Assembly (NCBI GenBank): GCA_004026145.2
Contig: CP034996.1
Span: forward strand, 13,017,641 to 13,081,640
Reading direction: 5' to 3'
DNA length: 64,000 nucleotides
From: Takifugu bimaculatus
Lineage: Eukaryota; Chordata; Actinopteri; Tetraodontiformes; Tetraodontidae
The translations under genes were made by a program, and so were the position numbers. The notes below the pieces were generated by a model. That model ran no database searches. It was not told the DNA's origin and was given only the letters and a program-made list of their open reading frames with translations. How positions within the stretch are numbered: the stretch's first letter is position 1; the number at the start of each line of letters is the position of its first letter. Positions 19,280 through 41,280 of this stretch are shown piece by piece.

Positions 19280-19428
19280 TTGTTTCCTTTGTCAGAATGA
19301 ACGAGAGAGAAAACATCTGACTGAAGTGCATTTCCCCATATTTATTGAATGTATTTTTCATTTTGAAACGGTTCCCTTGTGTTTACAGGCCTGAATTCTA
19401 AAGAGTAGGAAAACAGGTTAAACATTTC

Positions 19429-21735
19429 ATGAGTGATGAAAAGAAAACTGTCTCTGTCAAAAGAACTCTGGCCAATTTTTGTCAATCTGTTCTGCAGAAA
19501 AGAAGCATGGATCCTCCGCTGAAGAGGTTTCAGAACCTGACCCTTGAACAAGTCCAAGCACTGGACAAAGTCCTGACCGAGGTGATCCCCATCCACGGCC
19601 GAGGGAATTTTCCCACGCTGCAGGTGAGAGCCAAAGACATCATCCGGGTGGTGAAGGACCGTCTGGTGGAGAGAAACATTCAGGTGAAAGACGTACGACT
19701 GAACGGTGCGACTGCCAGTCATGTCCTGCTGAGGGACAACGGCCTGGGCTACAGAGATCTAGACATCATTTTTGGAGTGGAGTTACTCAGACAGGAGGAC
19801 CTCCAGGTGATAAAGGAGGTGGTCCTGGGCAGCCTGCGAGACCTCCTACCATATGGCGTGAACAGAAGGAAGATCACCTGCCTGACGATGAAGGAGGCCT
19901 ACGTGCAAAAGATGGTGAAGGTTTTCAACGAGAACGACAGATGGAGCCTGATCTCGCTCTCCAACAACCGAGCTAAAACGGTGGGTCTCCGCTTCGTCGG
20001 CTCCCTCCGCAGGCAGTTTGAATTCAGCGTGGATTCCTTCCAGATAATATTAAACCGCATGCTGGAGTCTTACTGGGAGGCTGAGCGAAGACAATGCAGG
20101 AAGGCTCCGAGCGCCGTCAGCTCGACTAAAACTGAGTTCCAGGATGAGCCGAAGGAGGGAGAACAATCAAGCGTCGTTCAGGAGGTGGAAGCAAGTGGGG
20201 AGAAGGACTCAGCCATGGCAACCTGTCAAGATCAGCCACAGGAGAAAGAGCTTCCTCCAGCAGAAGCAGAAGGCGTTGAGGGAAACCAGGAAGCAGCCAC
20301 GGCAAAGAGTGACATCACCCAGACGGAGGAGGAAGCGGACGGCATCGAGGACGTTTCCTCAGAAGAGGACATCGCGTTTGAGCTGTGTGAGGAAAACGTC
20401 AGTGAGAAAGACGGGGATTATTCCTCCGTTTCACCCACTAAAACGCTCGTCGCCGACGCCCCCCTGACCTCGCCGCCATGTTCAAAGCAGCTTAGTGAAG
20501 ATTCTGCTGCAGCAAATGCTTCCGAGGCAGCGTCAGCGCACACGGACCAGTCGGCCGCACAGGACACCGAGCGCCCCGAGGAACCGGCTCAGTTCCACGT
20601 GAGCTCTGTCCTCCGCAGGGCCGAGGACTCCTCCTGCCCTCAAGACTCGCAGCTGGAATTTTCCTTCCCTCCTCCAGCTAAGAAGACGTGCAGCACGTCG
20701 CAAGACATCGTCCCGGATTATTGCCCCTTGCCCAAATTACAGCGAAAAATGTCTCGGAAGATGCTCAGCAAGCCAGAAAAGTGGTCTCTGCTCACGGATT
20801 TGTCGGATCTCACCACGCAGATGTTTCCGCCCATAGAAACTCCCAAACCGCTCCAGGCAAACTGTCCCTCGCAGGACCGCGGTCAGGTCCACAGTCCAGA
20901 TGTTCCACAGACAGAGGCCGCAGACGTCCCGACCGCTCCTCCCCGCACCCCAGCCGGCACGTCTCACTTTGAGCTTCCTGCGACCGAACCCGCCGAACAA
21001 AGTGTCAAGCCCAAACATTCAAAGAAGCCGCCAGATTCAGCCAATCAGAGCAGCCCTCCCGACACAGGGGCTCCACCGCAGCCTCACAGCAGCTATCAAA
21101 CACCCAGACTGGAAGACAGCATCCCGCAGAGCTCCTGGACCGAGGGGGCGCCGGAGCCCGGCATCCTCGTGGAGGCAGAGTGCATGTACGGGGACTTCGG
21201 ACAGGCCATGGACCACCTTCGCCAACGCCTCATCGCCACCCACAGCCCGGAGGAGATCCGGGGCGGCGGCCTGTTGAAATACAGCGACCTCTTGGTGAGG
21301 AACTTCCGACCAGCCAGCGAGACAGAGATCAAGTCGTTGGAGCGGTACATGTGCTCCCGCTTCTTCATCGACTTCCCCGACGTGAGCGAGCAGCAGAGGA
21401 AGATCGAGGCCTACCTGCAGTGCCACTTCATCGGAAACGAGGAGGCCAGCAAGTACGACTACCTGATGACCCTGCGGCGTGTGATCGATGAAAGCACGGT
21501 GTGCCTGATGGGACACGAGAGGAGGCAGACCCTCAATATGATCACCGTCCTGGCTCTGAGGGTACTGGGAGAACAGAACGCCATCCCCAACACGGCCAAC
21601 GTGACCTGTTTCTACCAGCCGGCTCCGTACGTGTCGGAGCCTATTTACAGCAGCTACTTCGTCACCCAGGCCCAGCCCCCGCTGGTCTACCACCCCTACC
21701 CTTTACACGTTCACATGCAGACTGGCCTCGTGTAG
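19429..21735 (+). CDS. tent5d: TENT5 (FAM46) non-canonical poly(A) polymerase with a large acidic insert
   Basis: TENT5 proteins are nucleotidyltransferases that lengthen poly(A) tails of selected, often secretory, mRNAs. The frame is one exon of 768 codons. Residues about 20-222 form the nucleotidyltransferase half: VIPIHGRGNFPTLQVRAKDI, the active-site loop LNGATASHVL and the catalytic pair in GYRDLDIIF (Asp110, Asp112). Residues about 578-768 form the second half: MYGDF, EEIRGGGLLKYSDLLV, LERYMCSRFFIDFP, STVCLMGHERRQTLN and VTCFYQPAPYV. Human members are about 390-440 aa; the excess is a hydrophilic Glu/Ser/Pro-rich segment at residues about 225-577 with no recognised domain. The first ATG was taken; Met27 (19507) is the next option and fits the shorter human N-terminus. 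The name tent5d rests mainly on convergent neighbour brwd3. The active-site loop reads NGATAS where paralogues have NGSAAS. Confidence 0.88.
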   Translation: MSDEKKTVSVKRTLANFCQSVLQKRSMDPPLKRFQNLTLEQVQALDKVLTEVIPIHGRGNFPTLQVRAKDIIRVVKDRLVERNIQVKDVRLNGATASHVLLRDNGLGYRDLDIIFGVELLRQEDLQVIKEVVLGSLRDLLPYGVNRRKITCLTMKEAYVQKMVKVFNENDRWSLISLSNNRAKTVGLRFVGSLRRQFEFSVDSFQIILNRMLESYWEAERRQCRKAPSAVSSTKTEFQDEPKEGEQSSVVQEVEASGEKDSAMATCQDQPQEKELPPAEAEGVEGNQEAATAKSDITQTEEEADGIEDVSSEEDIAFELCEENVSEKDGDYSSVSPTKTLVADAPLTSPPCSKQLSEDSAAANASEAASAHTDQSAAQDTERPEEPAQFHVSSVLRRAEDSSCPQDSQLEFSFPPPAKKTCSTSQDIVPDYCPLPKLQRKMSRKMLSKPEKWSLLTDLSDLTTQMFPPIETPKPLQANCPSQDRGQVHSPDVPQTEAADVPTAPPRTPAGTSHFELPATEPAEQSVKPKHSKKPPDSANQSSPPDTGAPPQPHSSYQTPRLEDSIPQSSWTEGAPEPGILVEAECMYGDFGQAMDHLRQRLIATHSPEEIRGGGLLKYSDLLVRNFRPASETEIKSLERYMCSRFFIDFPDVSEQQRKIEAYLQCHFIGNEEASKYDYLMTLRRVIDESTVCLMGHERRQTLNMITVLALRVLGEQNAIPNTANVTCFYQPAPYVSEPIYSSYFVTQAQPPLVYHPYPLHVHMQTGLV

Positions 21736-22864
21736 CCACGGTCACGTGCCCGGCGGGGGGCCGCTTCGAGCATGGCGCGCTGCGAGCACATGCACAAATG
21801 GAGGTTTTAGCAACAAGCAACCACGGGCGCATGTTGTGCAACGCTTTGAAATTCCCCAGCTTGCGACATGAAAGATGAGGGGCCAGAGTGGAGGCAAAGG
21901 CTTCCAGGGAGGACTAAACGTTGAGGAGCCTTGCGGTGGTTCCAGATCCGATTTTTAAGAACATCGGGACAGTCACCCCGTCCGAGGAGGAGAACGTTAC
22001 ACTGTGATCATCGACAGCTCCTCTAGCGTGTGAAACATCATCGGTGTCAGCCTTGAACAACGATCGATTGGACGCCGCCTCGGAGGAGGTTCATAATAGT
22101 CGTAACCGTGTTGTCAATCTGGTGTGTGGAGTAAAATTCAGCCTGAATCTGTGTGTTCACTGAGGCCGTACTGTACATTACACAAGAGTTACTGTGGTGT
22201 CTTCACTAGAGTTTTAATAGAACTATGACATCAGTTTCATGAATTGAACCTCAGGGCTGTTTGCATCGGGTTAGGGTCAGTAAAGGTCAGGGGTCACAGA
22301 GGCTTAAAAAAAGTAAGGCAAAGTAGTGATCTATAGCTGTGTTGAATATACAAAACAAAGAAAATCCTTTACTTATTTACACGTGTAAAAAAAAAAAGAA
22401 AAGCTGAGGCTGGAGAGCGCATGCAGGGGTCTGTGTAGCGGGCTGTGCTGTGTATCCCCTGGTGTCGTAGTGGACCTCGTGAACTTGAGTTGCGTTGGGG
22501 TTGAGCCTGCTGCTGTGAGTGAAATTTAAATGTAACTGCGCTTTGCAATTATTAAAACGGTGCAGGAGCGCTTGTTGCACTCTGTCCCCGTGTTGGCTCA
22601 TTGTGTGTGTTGCTGCAGTACCTGTACTTACTTAAACAATGAATTAAAAGCATAAATAAGGCGGTTAAAGCACAGGACAGGACGCCGAATTTGAGGTTGA
22701 AGCACAATGTAAATGCACGGGGCTGAATGAAGGAAACCTGTTTCTGATTTGACTGTGAACTTTTAATTGGACGGCGTTAATGAAGGAGCTTTTTCAGCAG
22801 TAGAGACATTAATCTTAGTATTCCTGTGATGACGTCTGTGATCAGTTTGTTGTGTTATTGTGGT

Positions 22865-22870
22865 AATAAA
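22865..22870 (+). terminator. Polyadenylation signal of tent5d
   Basis: AATAAA followed within 20-50 bases by GT-rich sequence (GTTGTGTGGAG), the usual downstream element. It is the best signal in the 1.1 kb after the tent5d stop codon. Confidence 0.5.
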
Positions 22871-23730
22871 TTCAACACGAGCATTTGTTGTGTGGAGTTT
22901 GCTTTTTCACAGGATTACACTTTTTATTGCTTTAGCCTTAATGACAGAGGTCATTTGAGTTGCCCCCGTGTGCATTTCCCTGCTAGCATTTAAATCAAAG
23001 GCTGATATTTGCACATTAAGCGCTCCATTCATTACAGCCCCTGACTTTATAGGCCTCTGCCCTCCAGCTGGTTTCATTCTCTGAACCAATATCCCATAAA
23101 AAGGTTTTTTTTAATAAACTAAGGGCACCTTGGTGAGTCAAATGTTCTGGTAGCGGCAGTATGAGCCATTTTCAGTCAGTCTATAACATTGGAGCTTAGA
23201 CATTATTTCCATTGCTAGTATTTTTCTAATTTAAAATTAAAGCAGTCACCCCCCTTCTCATACCAGTGTGCATTGTTCTTCATGCAGTGCACCATTATGC
23301 ACAAATTCCCCTGATCCTCCAGCATTTCTGCAGTTTCTAGGTGTGGCAGAGCGCTGGTGCGTCACAGCCTCAACCTTATTTGTTCCGCCTCTGACTCACC
23401 CAAGCTTCCAGTTCATTCATGCCGCTACCGGCAGCTTTGCGACCGTCTATTGCAGCTGACAGGCTGTCCCACCATTCTCCAACTGGTGATTCTTTGTCTC
23501 GGAGGATATTTTTGTGATCATAAGGACGTTGGGGGATGACTCACAGTGATGGGGAAGGACTGCTGAAGCAGGAGCTGTTACAGACAGAAGCCATCCAATC
23601 AGAACCGCTCTGCACAGTAAAAAGACTTATGCAAATCCACTGTTTTTATTTAAAAAAAGAAAAATCACATTCAAAACATCATGTATAAAAGACACACATA
23701 TTCCATCTACAGTAGAATGTTATTGTTGTA

Positions 23731-23757
23731 TTTGTCATGACTCCAAGTCATGACAAA
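23731..23757 (-). other. Perfect 12-bp stem-loop in the probable brwd3 3' UTR
   Basis: TTTGTCATGACT and AGTCATGACAAA are exact reverse complements separated by three bases (CCA). In the brwd3 transcript this would fold as a 12-pair hairpin with a three-base loop, about 90 bases before the likely cleavage site. The arms contain TCATGA palindromes. Confidence 0.6.
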
Positions 23758-25262
23758 GATATCTACAATATTAAAAATAAGATTGCAAAATGACCCAGAC
23801 TAGTCGCACTTAATGCTGTGGCCGTGTACAGCACCGTCTATAGTGATCTGTATGGTTGTTGTTTTAAACTTCAGGTACCCACAGCGATCCCCACGGTATA
23901 TAAAAAAAATTAAAAAAATTAAAAAATGCAAAAAAACCGCCAAACAGACAAGACGCATCTCATCCGCGACCGAGTGGAGCGATGGTCCGGATCAGAACGC
24001 CTGCTGATGGAATATGAACAGCAACTGCCCTGCTCTCTCCTGCCTGACGGGTGTTCAACGCTGACGATTGAATCCCTTGGAATCAATTCCAGCAGATCTG
24101 AAACACGTGGCGACAAAGTGAAATTATGTTCTAAAACCTTCCAATCGACGCCTTCACAGGAGGCAACAAAAAGGCACAACTGGACAATGAAGGGACGATC
24201 AAAGGTTGCCAGCTGAGCTTGAGAGCGCCAGTGTTCGCGTCGCCACACATCGACCACATAAGTGTCCTAGCACAGTAAAAACATCCCACAAATAAACAAC
24301 TATGGAGCAGTTTGATATTTCTCTTCCCTAATACCTTTATTACTCAGCTGCCATGTGTAGGTAAATGTGCAAATATTTAATTTTCCTCATCACTAAAAAC
24401 AGATGAAAAAGCTCATGTAATCCAAACTATGATACAATGGAAAAATAAATAGATCTCTGATGAGGGCCCTGGTACACGTGTTGTGAGGAGAACCATGAAT
24501 GGATGCAGGTCTGACTCCCTATCCGGAGCAACTGTACAATATACAAAGAGGGTGCAGTGGCATTTCTACCCAAAAGGAAAAAAAAAAGTCAATTTTAACC
24601 ATGAAAATTATAAACAATTCAACCAAATATTAGAATACACCACCAAAAAGGGGAGAAAAAAACATTCAGAAGCTACAGACATCAAGTTGTTTGCAGGAGC
24701 TGAGATAATATAGTACAAAAAAGTTCTCTTCTGACTCCAGATTGATGATATGAGCTGACAAAATAAGGCTTGTAGTCATGAGGAAGTACCAAAAAAGGTG
24801 TTACGCGATGGCCGTGACCGGAGGAGTCACCATAGGAGAAACCAAAGCTACTCTTGGAGAAAAAATAAAAAAATCAAGAGGAAAAAATGAAATATATGAG
24901 CACCATTTTGGCATCTCTGCATCCTTCTTTGGTGAGCAGGAGTGGGCTAAGTTGCTGGAAGGATGAGGAGTAGAGAGGAGGAGTATAGTGTTTATTCCTG
25001 GACTTTAAGGAGAAGAGCGCCGTGATGCGGCTCCTCCTGTGAGCTGTAAGGCCGAGGTGAGTTAGCCCAGTTGCAGAGGATCTGTGCTACTGTTGACCAG
25101 GAGAGGAGGCTCCGTGGCAACAGGCCCCAGCGCTCAGGCATAAGCAGTCAAATAGATCTATATATATTCACTGTATATATTATTTACACACTTGTACAAA
25201 AAGAAAAAAAAAAATCCCTGAAGTATGAAGTGTGAACGTTTATTTTATTGAGGTCTGCCTCG

Positions 25263-36037
<10,775 letters not shown>

Positions 36038-38640
36038 CACTTGACAAAACAAGCGACATGAGGAAAATGTAATGTTTTAGCTTGCTTGTTAGCCGCCGGC
36101 TAGCTAACAGAAGCTAGTTGTGTGTTGCTAAATCTGGCTAGTGAATGGCCTCCTGCCTGTAGTTGTGCCGCCGTACGTTCTGCTAGCGCCCTCCAGTGGA
36201 CGGATACAGAAATGCACGTAATGTAGAAACGTTAATAAATGAAATAATTTGTCATTCACACATACATTGCACATTTGAGTACGTTGAAATAGTACCAGAG
36301 AACTATTATACGTATAATGGTATATAAGTAGAATCGTTTTTGAAATATACTTTTAGCAGGCATCTATTTCAAATACAAATATGCTAGTGAAAATGTAATA
36401 TAATTATGGAGATGACACACAGTTTATAAAATAAAGACATGTCATGCAACTTACCAAAACTAAATTTTATGTACTGTATTCCCACAATGAGTCCAGGAAT
36501 GTGTAATTTACAAGTAGAGGCACATGTATCGCAGTACTTGCAAAACCTTTGACCTCACCCATTTGCTTAATAAAGATCCAATTTCCCCACAATTTCCTTT
36601 ATCTGATGATCTAACTGCATATTCCCTGCCTAAACTTTTAACACTGAAGTAGATACTGAAGTTCCCCAGACCTCTCGATTCCCCCATTAAACCATGTGAT
36701 GGTTAACAAGGAATTCTAAACCTGGAGAAAGGGGGAACATTGAATAAATGCAACCTTACCTAATCGGACCCTGGCATAAATCGGCCTCTGTGCGCTTCAC
36801 CGTCTCGGTGCCATAATAATTCTTACCACACGCTAACCCTGAATGACCCTCCAACTCAAGTGATCCCCCACAAACAGGAGATGGGATTGTGAAAACACAG
36901 AAATAGCCAGCCTAATCAACACATCCGCCAGCTGCCAGAGGCGTGAAACTCCACCATACGCAGTCACGGAGGTGGCAAACACTTGAATTCTGACAATTGA
37001 CCCTCATCTTCACCTGGAAAATTAGAAGCGTTTTGTTGAAAGTAGGGGAAAAATTGTCCTTTCCGCTTGCGTTGCATGTGAGAATCGCCACATCGAGGAC
37101 GCGTCTGTTTGTTCTTTTAAAGAGAAAATGGTTCCATCTCTGTTTCATGTGGCCCAACCTGAGCCACCACTCTGGAGGAGCCGTCGCAAGTGAACCCAAG
37201 GAAAACACGAACTACAAAGGGAGCATTTATTAGACGGGCTCAAAGAGGAGCCAAACCAAAATGACCTCGTTTGAAATAAGGTAACGCTGGCCAACGCATT
37301 GTTCGCCGCATCAGCTGACGGACATTTGCTTCTTTGTGTTGCAGCGTGTCCCTTTTGTTGAGTCGCACCCTTCTGGGACTCAAGCACATTGATCTGAAGA
37401 TGGTGGCGGGTTCCCAGCCCACATGTCAAGGAGTCCCGCTGAACAAGGCTGTGACGGTGGAACCCGGCGCCATACGAGCGTATGCCTGGTCAAGAAAGCC
37501 CCTTTTTCACCTTTGTCCTGTTTGAATGCAGAATAAAATCCATTTCGCAGCGATGCCTCGCCCGCTAATGTCTGCTGAGTCACGGTGTGTTTGTGCCGGG
37601 GTTATTGTGACCTGCCTATATGAAGAGATGATTAGAAGCTTGAAACTGTAAACGTTTGCAGAACCAGGGAGCGGGTCTACTGAGGCTGACTGGAAGCATT
37701 GAGTCACGGCCATTTCCGAGCACGTGCAGTCTGCCACCTAAAAATCACGGCCCGCTTTCTAAACGACGGCGCGTCCACGGTGGCACGTCAACATTTGGGG
37801 ACAAAGGTCACCTTTGATGATCGAGAATAGATTTTTATGGCTTCAAGACGACTGCGGCAGCCGCACAGATGCACCCAGCTGCATCAAGGTTTAGCCACAA
37901 GCAGTAATTGGCTAAATAATTTACCTGGGAGATGTTTTTGGGGGCGACTTGTGCGGTTGTTGGAATGGCTCCATTTATGAGTCAGTTCTGCTCTTTTTCG
38001 GGTTTGGCCCGAGATGTAAACCGGCTGGTACAAAAGGGTCATTAAGCCGAAACCTTTGTAAACCTCCCAAGGTGATGGAATATCTTGCACTGTGCCAGCT
38101 GATGCCGCTGAACGAGTGTTTCCCCTGCAGCCACATTATCGTCAGATGGCTTTTAAAAGGCAAATCGCGTTTTGTTTTCATTACTGAAACTGGCACAATT
38201 TAGTATCCCTGCTGTGGCATTTAAGACGCAGCCTTCTGGCGTTCTCCTTCTTTGGTAGCACGGTTCGTGTGGCTTCCTGAGGCTCTGCAGCGTTTCCCGC
38301 TGAACTCCTCTGACCGGCCGAGAGGTCGCGCTAAGACGCGCGTTCATGTGCTGGGTGGAGCAGCAGCCGAGCCTCCCCATCCCGATCCACCAGAACCAGC
38401 ATGCACAGATGTTGCATGGGATGACCTCTAAATGGCACGTTCATCACGAGCGAAGACAACACCAGCAAAAGGGGGGGACACGCGGACGGAGGCAGATTCC
38501 AACCTGTTGATCGTGGGGGTGATCTTGCAGTTCAACCTGGCGCTTCTAACCAGGCGCGGGGTTTGTTTTTGCTCCTTTAAAAACAACTGAAGCCAACTGG
38601 GAACGAGGGAGAGGGAGAGGAGCCTCTCTTGATCGCTCCA
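36038..38640. other. brwd3 promoter side and gene-free stretch
   Basis: The brwd3 5' UTR and promoter should occupy roughly the first 150-200 bases; the sequence around 36.08-36.13 kb is rich in GCTAGC-like words. A CTCF-like motif follows at 36185-36200. From about 36.2 to 38.4 kb I see only short, unrelated open frames and no splice-supported exon. Confidence 0.5.
36185..36200 (-). promoter_or_regulatory. CTCF-like motif upstream of brwd3
   Basis: The minus strand reads CCACTGGAGGGCGCTA, matching the CTCF core CCASYAGRKGGCRSY except for G in place of A at position six. It lies about 150 bp upstream of the brwd3 start codon. Confidence 0.45.
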
Positions 38641-38963
38641 CACAGAACTTTATTTGGTGTTGGCCCCCCAGTGGGCGGGGCTCCGAGCGCGGACGCGCTC
38701 CGGCTGCAGAGAACTCCTCATTCAGCTTCATCTGCGTGCGTGTGTGTCGGAGCGTGTGTGGAGACTGGACCCGGCGTGTTTTCATACCTTCTGGATCACG
38801 GTCTCTTCTGCCAGCTCGGTCCACACCGCCGGGCTGCCCCCCCGCCCCATTCCCCGCACCGAGCTGTCGCGGTGGGTCAGACAACTTTTTCTGGAATATA
38901 GGACGCGGGGCTTTAAAGGTCCACCTCCACATGCCCCCCCAGGGACTTATTTGGCAGATTAAG
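38640..38963 (+). promoter_or_regulatory. GC-rich island with a possible non-coding first exon
   Basis: This stretch is rich in CpG, has a GC box (GGGCGGGGC, about 38674-38682) and ends in a strong donor, AAG followed by GTGAGT at 38964. It could be a distal first exon of npas2 or the start of an unrelated non-coding transcript. No matching acceptor can be assigned from sequence alone. Confidence 0.35.
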
Positions 38964-41226
38964 GTGAGTTTTTCCTGCTGTTATCGCAGCGATGCGGTGT
39001 CAGTGACCGGGACGTCCGATTGACACCAATCTTCATGATGGCTGATATCCGATTAACTGCTCGCATGCGAATATTTATCTCCTTTAGTTGTTTTCTTAAA
39101 GAAACGGACGCGTTTTGACCTTGAACTTGAATTGTCTGTCTCTGACCTGAAAGCGAATCGAATCCCAATAAGAGACGCGCGTCATTGCCGCGGCTCAGGT
39201 GTTAATAAAGTTTTGCGCTTGAGGAAATCCTGAGTTTTGTCAAGTCGCCTGATTCAGCCATTTAGCTGTGGATCTGCTGCAGCTGGAATCCTGCAGGTCA
39301 CAGCACCTTCATTCATGCACACTGACCTTAAGGCTCCAGGCTGCTGCTGGGACGGGCCCACCAGAATAGTGAGGAGGATGTTTGCTGACATATGAGTGGG
39401 CCAGGATGGGCTGTGACTAAACGTTCCTGCTGCTGGAAGCCCAGCCAGCCTCATGACTCCGCTCCTCGTCTTCTCCTTCCAGCCGTGACACCAAATGTCA
39501 CCCACGGAAAGGCTGTTTTCGTGGTCGCCGGCCAGCCGATGACTCCGTTCCTTCATTATTTAGCGACCTGCCCCTTCACGACCGACAGATGTAATAACCT
39601 TTCTATTATCCCGTGTTTATTTGCATCGAACCACTTCAACCTCATCTGACGCGTAACCAGAAAATCAGCCAGTCAGTCCACAGCCCAAGCCAGAAGTCCA
39701 GAATTTCATCCAAAAGGTGGTCCCACCACATTTCCAGAGTAGCTATTATACTTAATTAAACAGGGCCGGTGATTCCTGTGCCCATGGTTGCACTGTTTGC
39801 ACACTGTATTACAGTCCAGGCAGGTATTGATGCTTTGTATGGGCCCATTGTGCCGCTTGTGTGCCGTATTATCTTTACAGGCTGTAATACTGAGAGATGA
39901 AGGGGGAACCCAAGGCAGCGTCCTTGTATCAGCAGTGTTGACAGTGAGCACAGACACAATAAAGCCGGGTTTTCAGTGACGAGTCGCTGCCAGTTTAATA
40001 CAACTCATTTCATATTCTGTCAATATCGCATTGAGCGTTGCCTAAGATTGCGCAACAGCCACGTCGCTGTGAGAGTAACCAGCCGGCTCTCACTGTACTT
40101 ATTGATTTGACCTTCGGTTTTTGGCCCGTTCGGCCCTTCATCTTTGACATTTCCTCAACTTTTCAGACGAGCGTCTGCGCCCCTTGCACATAAGAACGGG
40201 CTCGGCTGGAGATCTTCCCCCTCTTTGGAGCCACGGCTGTGCTCATTTCTCTTCTGTTTTCGCCGAGCTGTGCCGTCTGGGGTTTGGTGTCTCTTTGCTG
40301 GAGCACTGTGACGGTAAAGGTTAGTTAACTGATGACACACAGCCGCGTCTTTGATGTTACAAAGCATGTTGTCAGGAAAGTAGGTTACTGGGCCATGTCC
40401 TGCAAGCTTAAACTGAACGCTAGTCTGAATATTGCTAGAGCTGCTTAGTGTGACCGGGCATGCACAAATGGTGCAGGCCTGCGCAGCGGCAGAGGGGCCG
40501 CCTTCCACCTCCTGTCCCTTTAAGAGAGGAAAGGGCGCTCCACATAAGAATGACTGCTGAATATACAAACCGTGTTGATTCAGCCCGGGCTGAAAGAGAG
40601 GCGAAGTGTGACAGGTTGACCGGCAGCCCTTACACATGAGTTATACCTCGCAGAAAAGGCAGGCGCACGAAAGAATGCCAAACATTTCCCTCCCAAGGTC
40701 GCTCCTTGTGGACACACGATGCCAGCATCTGAGACACGCTTCGCCGGACAGTTTCAGCATTTAGGTTTAAAATAGAAAGAGCAGAAAGATGAGGAACAGA
40801 CAGTCTGACTGCATGAGACAGGCATTTCAAGTATTTTTAATTTCCCCCTTGAGCCAGGCGAGAGTTTTACTCCTCGACAACCGTACGACAGTAGTTTCTG
40901 GGTTGGTTTTTTTGCCCCACGACTGCGTCTGCATCCTCGCTTCGATTACTCCATCCATAAATCTAGGTGTATATTCAGCTGAAAATAGGAATTATAATTA
41001 TTAATTCATCTCAGTGATTGGAAAGTTGCTTCTTTTGTGATGCTCTTGCTTTGGTAGAGGCCCGTTATTCCCGCCAAATCTGTAGACGCTTTATTATTAC
41101 TGCGTTATTACAGTTGTTTATAAAGGGTCCTGGCACAAAATGGGTGGATATTTCAGCTGCACTTTCTCCAGTCTTTTAATTTGGCAAATAGTTTACACTT
41201 GTGACGCTGTCATGTGTGTAATGGGC

Positions 41227-41228
<2 letters not shown>

Positions 41229-41279
<51 letters not shown>
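41229..41279 (+). repeat. (GT)n microsatellite
   Basis: About 25 uninterrupted GT units in the gene-free stretch between brwd3 and npas2. Confidence 0.97.

Positions 41280-41280
<1 letters not shown>

Larger units (their letters stand above)
16746..19428. other. Head-to-head intergenic region between chmp1b and tent5d
   Basis: The chmp1b promoter lies at about 16.75-16.95 kb and the tent5d upstream region at about 18.8-19.43 kb. No coding exon is seen in between. Marked sites are a CACGTG box at 16917-16926, a CRE at 16939-16946 and a strong CTCF-like motif at 19264-19279. The middle (17.2-18.8 kb) shows only short unrelated open frames. Confidence 0.5.
21736..25262. other. Convergent 3' UTRs of tent5d and brwd3
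   Basis: The tent5d 3' UTR probably ends after AATAAA at 22865-22870. The brwd3 3' UTR, read leftward from 25262, probably ends near TTTATT at 23645-23650 (AATAAA on the minus strand), giving about 1.6 kb. The roughly 770 bp between the two signals shows no gene. A perfect inverted repeat lies at 23731-23757. The open frames in this stretch are short and unrelated to known proteins. Confidence 0.5.

Noticed and set aside
21037..21693. 218-codon minus-strand frame inside tent5d
   Set aside because: It overlaps the conserved second half of the TENT5 enzyme and shows no independent homology.
38546..38962. Frames of 90-128 codons on both strands in the GC-rich island
   Set aside because: Long stop-free frames are expected in CpG-rich DNA; none shows a recognisable protein pattern.
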